A DNA stretch of 64,000 bases, from NCBI GenBank assembly GCA_963708775.1, contig CAVPTI010000020.1, positions 62,001 through 126,000 on the forward strand. Direction: 5' to 3'. The stretch is from JAGVSR01 sp963708775 (GTDB taxonomy: Bacteria; Pseudomonadota; Alphaproteobacteria; Rhizobiales; Hyphomicrobiaceae). Of this stretch, positions 38,939-47,275 are shown in pieces (position 1 is the first letter of the stretch; every line of letters starts with the position of its first letter). Both the position numbers and the translations under genes were made by a program. The notes beneath the pieces are model-generated. The model was not told where the DNA came from, searched no databases, and worked only from the letters and a program-made list of their open reading frames with translations.

Positions 38939-39031
38939 GCATAAGAATTGCGAGCGAGTACGCCCAAATTCCACCACGGATGTGGGCTTTCCTGATGATG
39001 GGTGGGCACCCATTCGTATTGCGTTGGTTCC

Positions 39032-39436
39032 ATGTTCAAGATTGCGACGTCGAGTGTCCTGCGCGGTAACTTCGTTGCCGCGGGGCAGGTTGAACTCGAT
39101 ACCTGGTTCGAAGGCGACATCCTATGTTCGCGCCTCGACATCGGCCGGGACGGCTATGTGCTCGGCAACATCACGACCCGTGAGCTCTACGTCCAAGGTC
39201 AGATCGTCGGCACCGTTCATGCCGGCATCGTGCATCTCATGGACGGTTCGTTCGTCGAGGGCGACGTGCATCATCATGTCCTGTCGCTCCACGCGAATGC
39301 CTCGCTCATGGGGGCTGCGTTGCGCTCGACCAAGATGCCGTTTCCCCAGGAACTGCTTGCGCTTGAAGCGCGAGCGAGCGGAGCGCCGACCTCGCGGTTC
39401 CCTGTTTCCGTGGGCCGCGATCTGCGGGCGGTCTAA
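39032..39436 (+). CDS. Short bactofilin
   Basis: A 134-residue polymer-forming cytoskeletal protein consisting almost only of the beta-helical core: VLRGNFVAAGQVELDTWFEG, LDIGRDGYVLGNITTRELYV, GTVHAGIVHLMDGSFVEGDV. Unlike the copy at 5899-6429 it lacks a Pro-rich N-tail and has a short basic C-tail. ATG 39032 (MFKIATSS) is chosen. It lies 93 bases after mutL. Its stop overlaps the stop of convergent rsmD by four bases. Confidence 0.85.
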   Translation: MFKIATSSVLRGNFVAAGQVELDTWFEGDILCSRLDIGRDGYVLGNITTRELYVQGQIVGTVHAGIVHLMDGSFVEGDVHHHVLSLHANASLMGAALRSTKMPFPQELLALEARASGAPTSRFPVSVGRDLRAV

Positions 39437-39993
39437 GGAGCACAGCGGGCGAAGGCGACCTGCGTGTCGCCCCATGTGCGCCGATCGAGTTCCGTGAAGC
39501 CCTCCGGCCACGGAAGCTCGCTCGACGCGCGCTCTTCCCAGATCACGATGGCACCGGGCGTCAGCCATTTGCCATCGCGCAGAGACGTGATCGCGCGTTC
39601 GCCGAGGCCTTTGCCGTACGGGGGGTCGAGGAAGGCGAGGCCAAACGGCTGCATGGGAGACGCGGGCCCTAGATCGGTGGCATCGCGGCGGAAGAGGCGC
39701 GTGTTGCCGGTCAGTCCAAAGGCTTCGACATTTTGCCGGATGACGCCACGGCTATCCGCGCCATCTTCCACGAACAGACAGTAGGACGCGCCGCGAGAAA
39801 GGGCTTCAAGGCCCAGCGCACCAGTGCCGGCGAAGAGATCGATGACGCGGAGGCCTTCAATTGAGAATTCGTCGATGCCGTGCAGGAGAATATTGAACAC
39901 GCTCTCGCGTACGCGATCCGACGTCGGCCGCACGCCTTCGTGCTCCGGGCTCACGATGGCGCGGCCGCGGAACCTGCCGCCGACGATTCTCAC
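39433..39993 (-). CDS. rsmD: 16S rRNA (guanine(966)-N2)-methyltransferase
   Basis: A 186-residue methyltransferase acting on G966 of 16S rRNA (E. coli numbering) during 30S assembly. Seen: start MRIVGGRFRGRAIVSPEHEG, RPTSDRVRESVFNIL, SAM site VIDLFAGTGALGLEALSRGA and catalytic LAFLDPPYGKGL. It overlaps the 3' end of rluB by four bases (ATGA type) and is probably cotranslated with it. rluB-rsmD is a standard alphaproteobacterial pair. Confidence 0.96.
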   Translation of the reverse strand: MRIVGGRFRGRAIVSPEHEGVRPTSDRVRESVFNILLHGIDEFSIEGLRVIDLFAGTGALGLEALSRGASYCLFVEDGADSRGVIRQNVEAFGLTGNTRLFRRDATDLGPASPMQPFGLAFLDPPYGKGLGERAITSLRDGKWLTPGAIVIWEERASSELPWPEGFTELDRRTWGDTQVAFARCAP

Positions 39994-41087
39994 GTGTCGT
40001 CCTCGTCGCCGTTGCTCTTTTGCTTACCGCGCGTGTGGCGCTCCTTGCGCTGCTCGGGCGTCTCGGTGAGCCCAAATTCGCCTGCGAGCTTGGGACCGAG
40101 TTGCTCGGCCAGATGCTTGCGCTTCACCACTTCGACGGCGCCTGGAACGAGGTCGGCCAGTTCGAACGGCCCAAACGAAATGCGGATGAGGCGCGAGACT
40201 TCGAGGCCAAGCGACGACATGACTTTGCGTACTTCGCGGTTCTTGCCCTCGCGGATGCCGATGGTGAGCCACGCATTGGCCCCTTGCACCGTGTCCATCG
40301 TCGCGTCTATCGGCCCGTAGCGGACGCCCTCGATCTCGATGCCATTTTTCAGCGCGTCCAGATCGGCCTGGGTGACGCGACCGCGTGCGCGAACGCGGTA
40401 GCGGCGCAGCCAGCCGGTAGCCGGCAATTCCAAATGGCGCGCCAGCGCGCCGTCGTTCGTCAGCAGCAGCAGCCCTTCGGTATTGAAGTCGAGGCGCCCG
40501 ATTGAGATCACGCGCGGCATTTCCGGTGGCAGTTTGTCGAATACGGTGGCGCGGCCTTGTGGATCCTGATGCGTCGTCACGAGACCCTTCGGCTTGTGAT
40601 AGCGCCACAGGCGGACGGGTTCCGCTGCGGGAAGCGGGCGGCCGTCGACCACTATTTTGTCACCGGGGCCGACCTCGCATGCGGGTGTCTCGAGAATCTT
40701 GCCGTTGACCGCAACGCGACCATCCGCGATCCAGCGTTCGGCTTCGCGGCGTGAGCAGAGGCCGGCGCGTGCCATCGCCTTGGCGATGCGCATAGGTTCA
40801 CTCAGCGGCGCGGGTTCAGGCGCCTTCTGAGGACCACCGGGCCGGGCTCCGGACGGCAGCGATCCGGCGGATCGCACTTTGCCGTGGCGGGGACTAGATG
40901 AGCGGGGTTTGGACGGGCGATCATCACCGCGCTTCTTGTCACCTCGATCCTCGCTCGAGGCTTCGCGGCGGTCGCCCCTGGGAGCGGCGGGACGGGCATC
41001 CTTTCGAGCGGCGTCGCGGCCTTCGGGACGGCCGGGTCCTTTACCGCCTCCGCGTGGCGGGCGTTGACCGGAAAAAGGTTTGCGCAT
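39990..41087 (-). CDS. rluB: Ribosomal large-subunit pseudouridine synthase, RluB type
   Basis: A 365-residue RsuA/RluB-family enzyme making pseudouridine in 23S rRNA. A long basic low-complexity N-terminal tail (about 1-95, rich in Arg, Pro, Lys, Ser) comes first. An S4 RNA-binding domain follows (RIAKAMARAGLCSRREAERW), then the synthase core with catalytic Asp in ISIGRLDFNTEGLLLLTNDG and KNREVRKVMSSLGLEVSRLI. A charged tail ends the protein. ATG 41087 (MRKPFSGQRPPRGG) is used; the open frame extends to 41276 without similarity. Divergent from tadA, 55 bases apart. Confidence 0.93.
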   Translation of the reverse strand: MRKPFSGQRPPRGGGKGPGRPEGRDAARKDARPAAPRGDRREASSEDRGDKKRGDDRPSKPRSSSPRHGKVRSAGSLPSGARPGGPQKAPEPAPLSEPMRIAKAMARAGLCSRREAERWIADGRVAVNGKILETPACEVGPGDKIVVDGRPLPAAEPVRLWRYHKPKGLVTTHQDPQGRATVFDKLPPEMPRVISIGRLDFNTEGLLLLTNDGALARHLELPATGWLRRYRVRARGRVTQADLDALKNGIEIEGVRYGPIDATMDTVQGANAWLTIGIREGKNREVRKVMSSLGLEVSRLIRISFGPFELADLVPGAVEVVKRKHLAEQLGPKLAGEFGLTETPEQRKERHTRGKQKSNGDEDDT

Positions 41088-41142
41088 CAGATGCGGGCTC
41101 TTTGCAAATTGGGCGGACGAACCGCTCGTTCGGGAAGCCCTT

Positions 41143-41604
41143 ATGACACCGCCCGTGAAGCCCGGCCACATGGAACTCGCGCTCGCGGAAGCGCGGCTCG
41201 CCGCAGGACGGGGCGAGGTGCCGGTCGGGGCTGTGGTGGTCGCACCGGACGGGAGCGTTGTGGCTAGTGCCGGCAACCGGACGCGCGAACTCTGCGATCC
41301 TACGGCTCATGCCGAAGTTCTGGCCATTCGCGCAGCGTGCCTAGCAATGCAGTCCGAACGTCTACCGGACCACGACCTCTACGTCACGCTGGAGCCGTGT
41401 CCCATGTGCGCGGCGGCAATCTCGTTCGCCCGCATTCGGCGGCTCTACTATGGTGCTGCGGACCCGAAGGGGGGCGGCGTGGAACATGGGGCGCGCGTGT
41501 TCTCGCAGCCGACGTGCCATCACACGCCCGAAGTCTATCCGGGCATCGGTGAAGACCAAGCGAGCCTGATCCTGAAATCGTTCTTCGCCGAGAGGCGCGG
41601 TTAA
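41143..41604 (+). CDS. tadA: tRNA-specific adenosine deaminase
   Basis: Zinc enzyme of 153 residues that converts the wobble adenosine of tRNA-Arg(ACG) to inosine; usually essential. Zinc and catalytic motifs: PTAHAEVLAIRAAC (His and catalytic Glu) and LEPCPMCAAAISFARI (two Cys). The C-terminal part has YYGAADPKGGGVEHG. ATG 41143. It is convergent with the patatin gene and overlaps its end by four bases. Confidence 0.96.
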   Translation: MTPPVKPGHMELALAEARLAAGRGEVPVGAVVVAPDGSVVASAGNRTRELCDPTAHAEVLAIRAACLAMQSERLPDHDLYVTLEPCPMCAAAISFARIRRLYYGAADPKGGGVEHGARVFSQPTCHHTPEVYPGIGEDQASLILKSFFAERRG

Positions 41605-42635
41605 CGGCTCGACTTTGGCGTTCGTTTCAGCGACTTGAGGCGGCGAAGGAGGCGCGGTTGTTCCGATGTCACAATGGCCGTTGCCGACTCGGTGCCCGGC
41701 ACCGGCAGCGCGCGCGTCTCGGCCATTTGAATCGGTAGCGTTTCCGCGCCCAGAATGCGATCGAGCTTTACCTTCAGGTCTTCCTTTGCCGGGATAGCCG
41801 CGGCGAGAATGTCGTCGATTTTCCAGATGTCGAGCAGTTGGAAGTGGCTCGTTCCCGCCTGGATCAGCACATCGGGCTGCTGCGTCTTCAGCTTTTCGCG
41901 AATGATGGTGCGCTCAAAAATGAAGGATGCGGCGAAGAGCGATTCCGTGGCGGTCGGATGAGCCCGATTAGGAGCGGGTACTGGGACGCCAGACACATCG
42001 ATCGCAACCGTGATGTCGCATCCCTCGCGCACAAGATCGTAGGGGAGCGGATTGACCAGGCCGCCATCCACATAAGCGCGACCGTCGACCACGATCGGTT
42101 CAAAAATCGCGGGCAGCGCCATGCTTGCAGCCACCGCCTGGCGCAGCGAACCGGTTTCAAAAACGCGCGCGTCGAGCGCGTAGAAGTCGGTTGCCACAAT
42201 CTTCATGGGGATCTCAAGACCGGCGAAGTCGCGCGCAACCCGGGCGGGGTAGATGATCTCCAGCACGGCCTGGGGTGAGAGCACAGCATTCATCGGGGAA
42301 AAAATGCGAGAGACGCGCGGCAGCGTGCGGGCGCGTGCCGTGAAGAGATCGCGCATCAGGTCAAGTCGGCCCGACAGGATCTCCTGCATTTGGGCGCGAA
42401 TTTCGCGAGCCGCCATTCCCGAAGCGTAAGCCGCGCCGATAACGGCGCCGATGGAGGTGCCGGCCATAACCTTCGGCCGCAGTCCCAGTTCATCGAAGGC
42501 TTCGAGCATGACGACGTGAGCCAAGCCGCGCGCGCCGCCGCCGCCCAGAGCGAGGCCGATTGACGGCACTCCGGTGCGAACCGGCGGCCGCAGTGATGCG
42601 GAGGTTAGTTCGGTCGATGTCGGTTTCGCGTTCAT
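41601..42635 (-). CDS. Patatin-like phospholipase (RssA type)
   Basis: Serine lipid hydrolase of 344 residues. The oxyanion loop is LALGGGGARGLAHV, the nucleophile elbow AGTSIGAVIGAAY (Ser at about residue 62) and the catalytic Asp lies in VDGGLVNPLPYDL. No signal peptide is evident, so it is probably cytosolic or membrane-associated. The role of the bacterial family is mostly unknown; lipid turnover is inferred. Confidence 0.9.
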   Translation of the reverse strand: MNAKPTSTELTSASLRPPVRTGVPSIGLALGGGGARGLAHVVMLEAFDELGLRPKVMAGTSIGAVIGAAYASGMAAREIRAQMQEILSGRLDLMRDLFTARARTLPRVSRIFSPMNAVLSPQAVLEIIYPARVARDFAGLEIPMKIVATDFYALDARVFETGSLRQAVAASMALPAIFEPIVVDGRAYVDGGLVNPLPYDLVREGCDITVAIDVSGVPVPAPNRAHPTATESLFAASFIFERTIIREKLKTQQPDVLIQAGTSHFQLLDIWKIDDILAAAIPAKEDLKVKLDRILGAETLPIQMAETRALPVPGTESATAIVTSEQPRLLRRLKSLKRTPKSSR

Positions 42636-42673
42636 GGCCGGACCTCAATGCGGTTCAGCATGGCGGTGATGAC

Positions 42674-42710
42674 GAAAAAAACAAGAGCCGGGAGGCAATC
42701 GCCACCCGGC
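42674..42710 (-). terminator. Intrinsic terminator of hprA
   Basis: Read on the minus strand, GCCGGG (42710-42705) pairs with CCCGGC (42692-42687) around an inner GGC-GATT-GCC helix, followed by TCTTGTTTTTTT. It lies 28 bases after the hprA stop codon. Confidence 0.9.
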
Positions 42711-42737
42711 CCATTTCAGACTCTAACGGTCCGTTCT

Positions 42738-43706
42738 TCAGGCCAGTTTGAACGGCATATCCTTGCCGGCAAAGAAGGCATCGATGTTGTCGAGCGCTTC
42801 GAAGCCCATCTGATTGCGCGCTTCGACAGCGGCCGATCCCAAGTGCGGGAACAAGAACGTGTTCGGCAGGTCGTAGTAGCCTTCGTTGATATTGGGTTCG
42901 CCAGCGAAGACGTCGAGACCGGCGTATGCCAAGCGGCCGGACTTCAGTGCTGCGATCATGTCTTCGTCGTTGACGAGATCACCGCGCGCCGTGTTCACGA
43001 CGATGGCGCCGTGCGGCAGCTTTTCGATCGTGGCCTTGTTGAAGAATCCGCGCGTTTCGGGCGTTGATGGCGCATTGATCGAGAAGAACTGCGAGACGCG
43101 GAGGAGGCTGTCGAGGCTCTCGTGGTAGGTGGCGTTGTATTTGTTTTCTACGTCGGGTTTGGCGCGGTAGATGTCGTAGTAGTGGATTTCCATGTCGAAG
43201 CCGCGGGCGCGCTGAGCGAGCGCCTGGCCAATCTTGCCGAAGCCGTAGATGCCGAGCTTCTTATTGTCGAGGCGCTGGCCGACGAGTTGCAGCGGCTGCC
43301 AACCCGGCCAGCGGCGCTGACGGATCATGGCTTCGCCCTCGCCTGCCCGGCGTGCCGCACCCAGCAGCAGGAGCATGGCGATTTCAGCGGTCGCGACGGT
43401 GACGCCGTGGGGCGCGTTTCCGACCTTGATGCCGCGCTGCTTACAGGCCTCCAAGTCGATATGGTCGAAGCCGATCGAAAAGGTCGAGATGCACTTGATG
43501 TTCTCGGGGATGCGCGCGATCACGTCGGCGCGGCACTTTTCGTTGAGCGTCAGGAGGATCGCGTCAACCGACTTTGCCGTCTCCAGCATCTCGTCGATGG
43601 TGATCTTGGGGTCGTCGCCATGGGCGATGACGTCATAAGTTTCCCGGGCGCGGGCCATAACGGCATCCGGCAGAGGCCAGGTGATCAGAATTTTCTTCTT
43701 TGACAT
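42738..43706 (-). CDS. hprA: Glycerate dehydrogenase / hydroxypyruvate reductase
   Basis: NADH-dependent D-2-hydroxyacid dehydrogenase of 322 residues. In serine-cycle methylotrophs it reduces hydroxypyruvate to D-glycerate. Its sequence follows the Hyphomicrobium methylovorum enzyme closely, as I recall it: MSKKKILITWPLP, IAHGDDPKITIDEM, GIKVGNAPHGVTVATAEIAM and FAGEPNINEGYYDLPNTFLF. The NAD site is LGIYGFGKIGQALA. The catalytic Arg (VVNTARGDLV), Glu (AGEPN) and His (FPHLGSAA) are all present. Own terminator, single gene. Substrate assignment rests on similarity, since the wider family also contains glyoxylate reductases. Confidence 0.93.
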   Translation of the reverse strand: MSKKKILITWPLPDAVMARARETYDVIAHGDDPKITIDEMLETAKSVDAILLTLNEKCRADVIARIPENIKCISTFSIGFDHIDLEACKQRGIKVGNAPHGVTVATAEIAMLLLLGAARRAGEGEAMIRQRRWPGWQPLQLVGQRLDNKKLGIYGFGKIGQALAQRARGFDMEIHYYDIYRAKPDVENKYNATYHESLDSLLRVSQFFSINAPSTPETRGFFNKATIEKLPHGAIVVNTARGDLVNDEDMIAALKSGRLAYAGLDVFAGEPNINEGYYDLPNTFLFPHLGSAAVEARNQMGFEALDNIDAFFAGKDMPFKLA

Positions 43707-43932
43707 AGGTTGCGTATCCTACCCGGGGTTCGACTTTCGTTGAGGATCGCCCCTCATGCCGCAAGGGCGGGCGGCTGACAAGGGTTGTGGCGGCGCGGAA
43801 TTGAGCGTTGCGGCGCGGCACAGCGGCTTACTCTTTCTTCACCCGGATCAGCGACACTGTTTAATGGTTGCAGCAGCCCCTTCGCCGTTTCGTGGCGGCC
43901 GTCGGGCGTGACATCAGCGAAGGAAGTCCGCG

Positions 43933-44313
43933 ATGCGCGCGGTGGTCATCATTCTAGCGCTCCTGGTCGCCGCCAAGGTTTGGGCTCAAGACAAGCTCCA
44001 CCGCGAGGCCGCGAATGAAGCCCTGCTGGCGGCTTATCAGCTGCACGCTCAAGCGGCCTGTTCCGAAAGGCCCCAAACGGACGCGCGCGGCATGCCCGTC
44101 GCTGTCGGATCCGTCAACTGGAAGCAGCCTGAGACGGCGGAGATCCTGCTCGGTAATTCGCGATTGAGTGTGCCGATCTGGCAGTTCGAGCATCCGCTCT
44201 GGAACGCCCGCTACAAAAATCCAGTCTTGCGGCTGACGGTGGGCGATCGCTTCTCGCGGCTTGCCTGTGACTATGACGTGATGGGTGGCAAGGCCGAGTT
44301 GCTGGTGCTCTAG
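43933..44313 (+). CDS. Small exported or membrane-anchored hypothetical protein
   Basis: A 126-residue protein with an N-terminal hydrophobic stretch (VVIILALLVAAKVWAQ) that could be a signal peptide or anchor. The rest (SVNWKQPETAEILLGNSRLS, VPIWQFEHPLWNARYKNPVL) is soluble, with cysteines in AACSERP and LACDYD. The family is not recognised. It is convergent with the methyltransferase gene, seven bases apart. The 226 bases before it hold no other feature I can name. Confidence 0.65.
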   Translation: MRAVVIILALLVAAKVWAQDKLHREAANEALLAAYQLHAQAACSERPQTDARGMPVAVGSVNWKQPETAEILLGNSRLSVPIWQFEHPLWNARYKNPVLRLTVGDRFSRLACDYDVMGGKAELLVL

Positions 44314-44320
44314 CGGTTCC

Positions 44321-45005
44321 TCAGCGCCGCGTTCCCTGCACCGCGATCTGAGTCATGAAAAGATGATCGAGGCGGCCCGACGTCCAGCGCGAGATCAATT
44401 CGACGCGCGGCGAGAATGGGTTGACCGGCCCGACATGATTGATGCGGAAGCCTGCGTTCTCGAACATCGCGGCGAAGGTTGCCGGCGTGAACCACCTTAG
44501 ATGCGTGCGGTCGAAGACGCCTTGATCGGTGAGTTCGAAACGGCCGTTCGCGAGTTCACGCAGGACCTTCCAGTGGGCGATGTTGGGCGAGCTTGCCAGC
44601 ACCATTCCGCCTGGACGAATGAACCGCGACAGACGGCGCAGCAGGGCGCCCGGTTCCACGAGGTGCTCCAACACTTCCGATAGAGATAAGTGCGTCGAAT
44701 TCGGCCGGCTGCCATCCAAAATCCATGCGCTCCACATCACCGGTGAGAACGTCCGAGAGCACGGTGCGCGCCTGATTGGCGTAGCTCTCCATCAATTCCA
44801 CGCCGACATAGTGCCCTGCCCGGCCGCGAGCCATGGCCAGGGCGCCGGTGGCACCGTTGCCGCAACCGATCTCGAGGACACGGGCGGTGGGATCACGGGG
44901 CAGGAGGCGCACGAAATCGGCGCGCGCATTGGTGAAGTAGCTGGTGGCCTTGCCTTCGTAAGCCGAAACCAGCTGGGCGGCCGGTGACAGAGTTTTGGTC
45001 GTCAC
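44321..45005 (-). pseudogene. SAM-dependent methyltransferase, split by a one-base insertion
   Basis: Class I methyltransferase. The first frame has ARVLEIGCGNGATGALAMAR (SAM site) and MDFGWQPAEFDALI. Near 44681-44690 the frame changes, and the second frame reads LSEVLEHLVEPGALLRRLSR then FIRPGGMVLASSPNIAHWKV to 44321. LSEVLEHL is the expected next motif, so the two parts belong together; one base removed gives 227 residues. The GTG at 45005 with GGGGAG upstream is the likely start (open frame to 45026). It diverges from the exopolysaccharide operon and may methylate a glycan, but that is inference from position. Confidence 0.78.
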
Positions 45006-45276
45006 GTTCAACTCCCCGCATGACACTTTCGATTAACAATAAGGGGCACACCTCAACGAGGCGTTTACGGCCGTATTCGAAATGGCAAACAAATGGTTTC
45101 GCGAGACTCTGGAAATTACTTACGAGATGTAAATTACGGAATTTGCGCGGTTTTTTCTCATTTTTGTTAGCTCGCTTTTAATACTAACAGCGCTCTTTTG
45201 AAAGGTGCGGTGGAGGTATGTCTCCGGCATGCCTTTTCCGCGTCGGATTCGCACTCGTGTAATTTGAGTTTTGCGT
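45006..45276. promoter_or_regulatory. AT-rich promoter region of the exopolysaccharide operon
   Basis: About 270 bases between the divergent methyltransferase and the export lipoprotein gene. The stretch 45085-45190 is markedly AT-rich compared with the window (attacttacgagatgtaaat, then gcggttttttctcatttttg). It includes GTTAG-n13-CTAAC at about 45165-45187 (gttagctcgcttttaatact then aac), which may be a regulator site. Likely start of the polysaccharide transcript; no factor can be assigned. Confidence 0.5.
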
Positions 45277-45864
45277 ATGTCACTCGTCAGTGCGTTTAAA
45301 TGCTGTGTCGCTGCAATGTCGGCAGGACTGCTTGTCTCCGCCTGCGCGGAGACGATCGGACCCGCTCCGGCCAGCTTTATGACCGAGGGTACGCCCTCGG
45401 CGCTCGGCGCCTCATACCGGCTCGGCATCGGCGACAAGCTGAAAATCAATGTCTTCGGTGAAGAGAGCCTGTCGGGCGCCGTCGAGGTGAATGCTGCCGG
45501 ACAGGTGGCGCTGCCCCTTGCCGGCGAAGTTCCCGCTCAGGGAAAGACCATCAGTCAATTTCGCGAAACGGTCGCGCAACGGCTGGCAGATGGCTACCTG
45601 AAAAACCCCAAGATCACCGTCGAGATCACAAACTACCGCCCCTTCTACATCCACGGCGAGGTGAAGAGCGGTGGCGAGTTTGGCTACAAAACCGGCCTGA
45701 AATTGCGGGACGCCGTCGCAATCGCAGGCGGCTACACATACCGCGCCGATCAGACCTACGCGATCGTCTCGCGTGAAGGAGCGGGCGAGGTTCGTGTTCC
45801 AACGAACGGCACAGTCACCATCCTACCCGGCGATAATGTGCGCATTCCCGAGCGCTTCTTCTAA
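45277..45864 (+). CDS. Polysaccharide export lipoprotein (Wza/ExoF-like, short form)
   Basis: A 195-residue protein with a lipoprotein signal, lipobox LVSAC at about residue 24. The Poly_export domain (YRLGIGDKLKINVFGEESLS, GEVNAAGQVALPLAGEVPAQ-like run, GYLKNPKITVEITNYRPFYI) is followed by one SLBB region (GEVKSGGEFGYKTGLKLRDA). It lacks the outer-membrane helix domain of full Wza, as in other short alphaproteobacterial forms, so a partner barrel is needed; the next gene is a candidate. ATG 45277 is preferred to TTG 45271. Confidence 0.9.
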   Translation: MSLVSAFKCCVAAMSAGLLVSACAETIGPAPASFMTEGTPSALGASYRLGIGDKLKINVFGEESLSGAVEVNAAGQVALPLAGEVPAQGKTISQFRETVAQRLADGYLKNPKITVEITNYRPFYIHGEVKSGGEFGYKTGLKLRDAVAIAGGYTYRADQTYAIVSREGAGEVRVPTNGTVTILPGDNVRIPERFF

Positions 45865-45891
45865 TCGAACACCAGTGAGCCGAGAATACCT

Positions 45892-47259
45892 GTGAAACCA
45901 AGCTCCACCCATGCTGACCACCGGAGGCCGCGCCGCGACGCGCAGGCCTTTGCGTGCGCAGCGGCGGCTGCAGCTTTCAGTGCTGCACCGTTCAGCGGAG
46001 CACTCGCCATCGACGCCGATTACAATGCTGACCTCATCACCGATACGATCGCCAGCCAAGAAATGCGGCGTGATTGGTTGGAGGCGCGCAAGTACGGCGC
46101 GCAGACGGTTGCCGAAGCGGATCGCGGGTTTGCAGCGCCGGACGGCTTTCGGATGGGGAATTTCTTCATATATCCCTCGATTACCGAAACGATCGCGTAC
46201 GACTCCAATATCTACGGACTTGCCGATGATCCGATCGCCGATTGGCGCTTCATAACGGCACCGACGCTGACAATCCAGTCGCAGCTGCCACGGCATTATT
46301 TCGATATGTCCGTCTTCGGCCGCTTCATGAACTTTGCCGAAAACACAGATCAGAATTATGCCAACTTCGGCGGTACGGCCCGCGGCGCGGTGCACATCGA
46401 TCACGCGCATACGTTCTCCGTCAGTGCGCTCGCCAAGCGCGACCATGAAGAGCGCTCCGCAATCACGGCCTCTCTTTCGGCGGCAGAGCCGGTTCCCGTC
46501 GATCAGTTCCGCGCCTCTGTCGGTCTCACACGTGATGTCGGCCGCCTCTACGGCACGGTCTCGGCAACGGCTGAAAAACTCGACTATCACAGCGTTCCTG
46601 CCATTGGAGGCGGAACGCTCAGTCAGGCCTATCGCGATCAGGAACTCTATGCGGCGCAGCTCCGCGCCGGCTATCGCATTTCTCCCGGCTTCGACTTCGT
46701 GGCCAATTTGCGCGGCATCAAGCAGTTCAACGAACCCGAGGCGCCTGGCCTCGGCAACCGTAATTCGGAAGGCTACGAGATCTCGGCGGGCCTCGCCTTC
46801 GAGACTGATCCCCTGGTGCGCTGGCGCCTGCTCGGCGGCTACGGCATGCGAGATTACGAACGATCGGATCTTGGAAGTATCTCGACGTCTCTTCTGGAGG
46901 CTCAGGTTACTTGGTTGGCCACGGACCGGCTCACGCTTTCGGCCACTGCTTCGCGCCAGATCGCCGATGATTTCGGCGCGGACGATAGCGGTCGCATCGA
47001 AACCTCAGCCCTCGCTTCGGCCGACTACGAGATACGGCATGATCTCTTTGCGACCGCAAACGTCGGGTTCGCAAATGTCGACTTCATCGGCAGCACACGA
47101 CAGGACGAGGTGTTCGAAACCGGCGCTTCGCTTCAGTACTACTACACCAAAAACATGCTGTTCACGCTCGGCTACACCTATGAAAACCGCAACTCGAACG
47201 ATCCCAGCTACGATTTCGATCGCAGCATCGTCCGCGTTGGCGGCACGTTGAAATTCTAA
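45892..47259 (+). CDS. Outer-membrane beta-barrel protein (BBP2-like)
   Basis: A 455-residue exported protein: signal peptide (AFACAAAAAAFSAAPFSGALA), then a barrel of many alternating strands (FFIYPSITETIAYDSNIYGL, HTFSVSALAKRDHEE, LYAAQLRAGYRISPGFDFVA), ending in the outer-membrane signature with terminal Phe (RSIVRVGGTLKF). The N-terminal NFFIYPS..E....DSN pattern is typical of the beta-barrel porin-2 type often found in exopolysaccharide loci. It may be the secretion pore working with the lipoprotein before it (27 bases apart). GTG 45892. Confidence 0.82.
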   Translation: MKPSSTHADHRRPRRDAQAFACAAAAAAFSAAPFSGALAIDADYNADLITDTIASQEMRRDWLEARKYGAQTVAEADRGFAAPDGFRMGNFFIYPSITETIAYDSNIYGLADDPIADWRFITAPTLTIQSQLPRHYFDMSVFGRFMNFAENTDQNYANFGGTARGAVHIDHAHTFSVSALAKRDHEERSAITASLSAAEPVPVDQFRASVGLTRDVGRLYGTVSATAEKLDYHSVPAIGGGTLSQAYRDQELYAAQLRAGYRISPGFDFVANLRGIKQFNEPEAPGLGNRNSEGYEISAGLAFETDPLVRWRLLGGYGMRDYERSDLGSISTSLLEAQVTWLATDRLTLSATASRQIADDFGADDSGRIETSALASADYEIRHDLFATANVGFANVDFIGSTRQDEVFETGASLQYYYTKNMLFTLGYTYENRNSNDPSYDFDRSIVRVGGTLKF

Positions 47260-47275
47260 GGACCACTTCCACCCG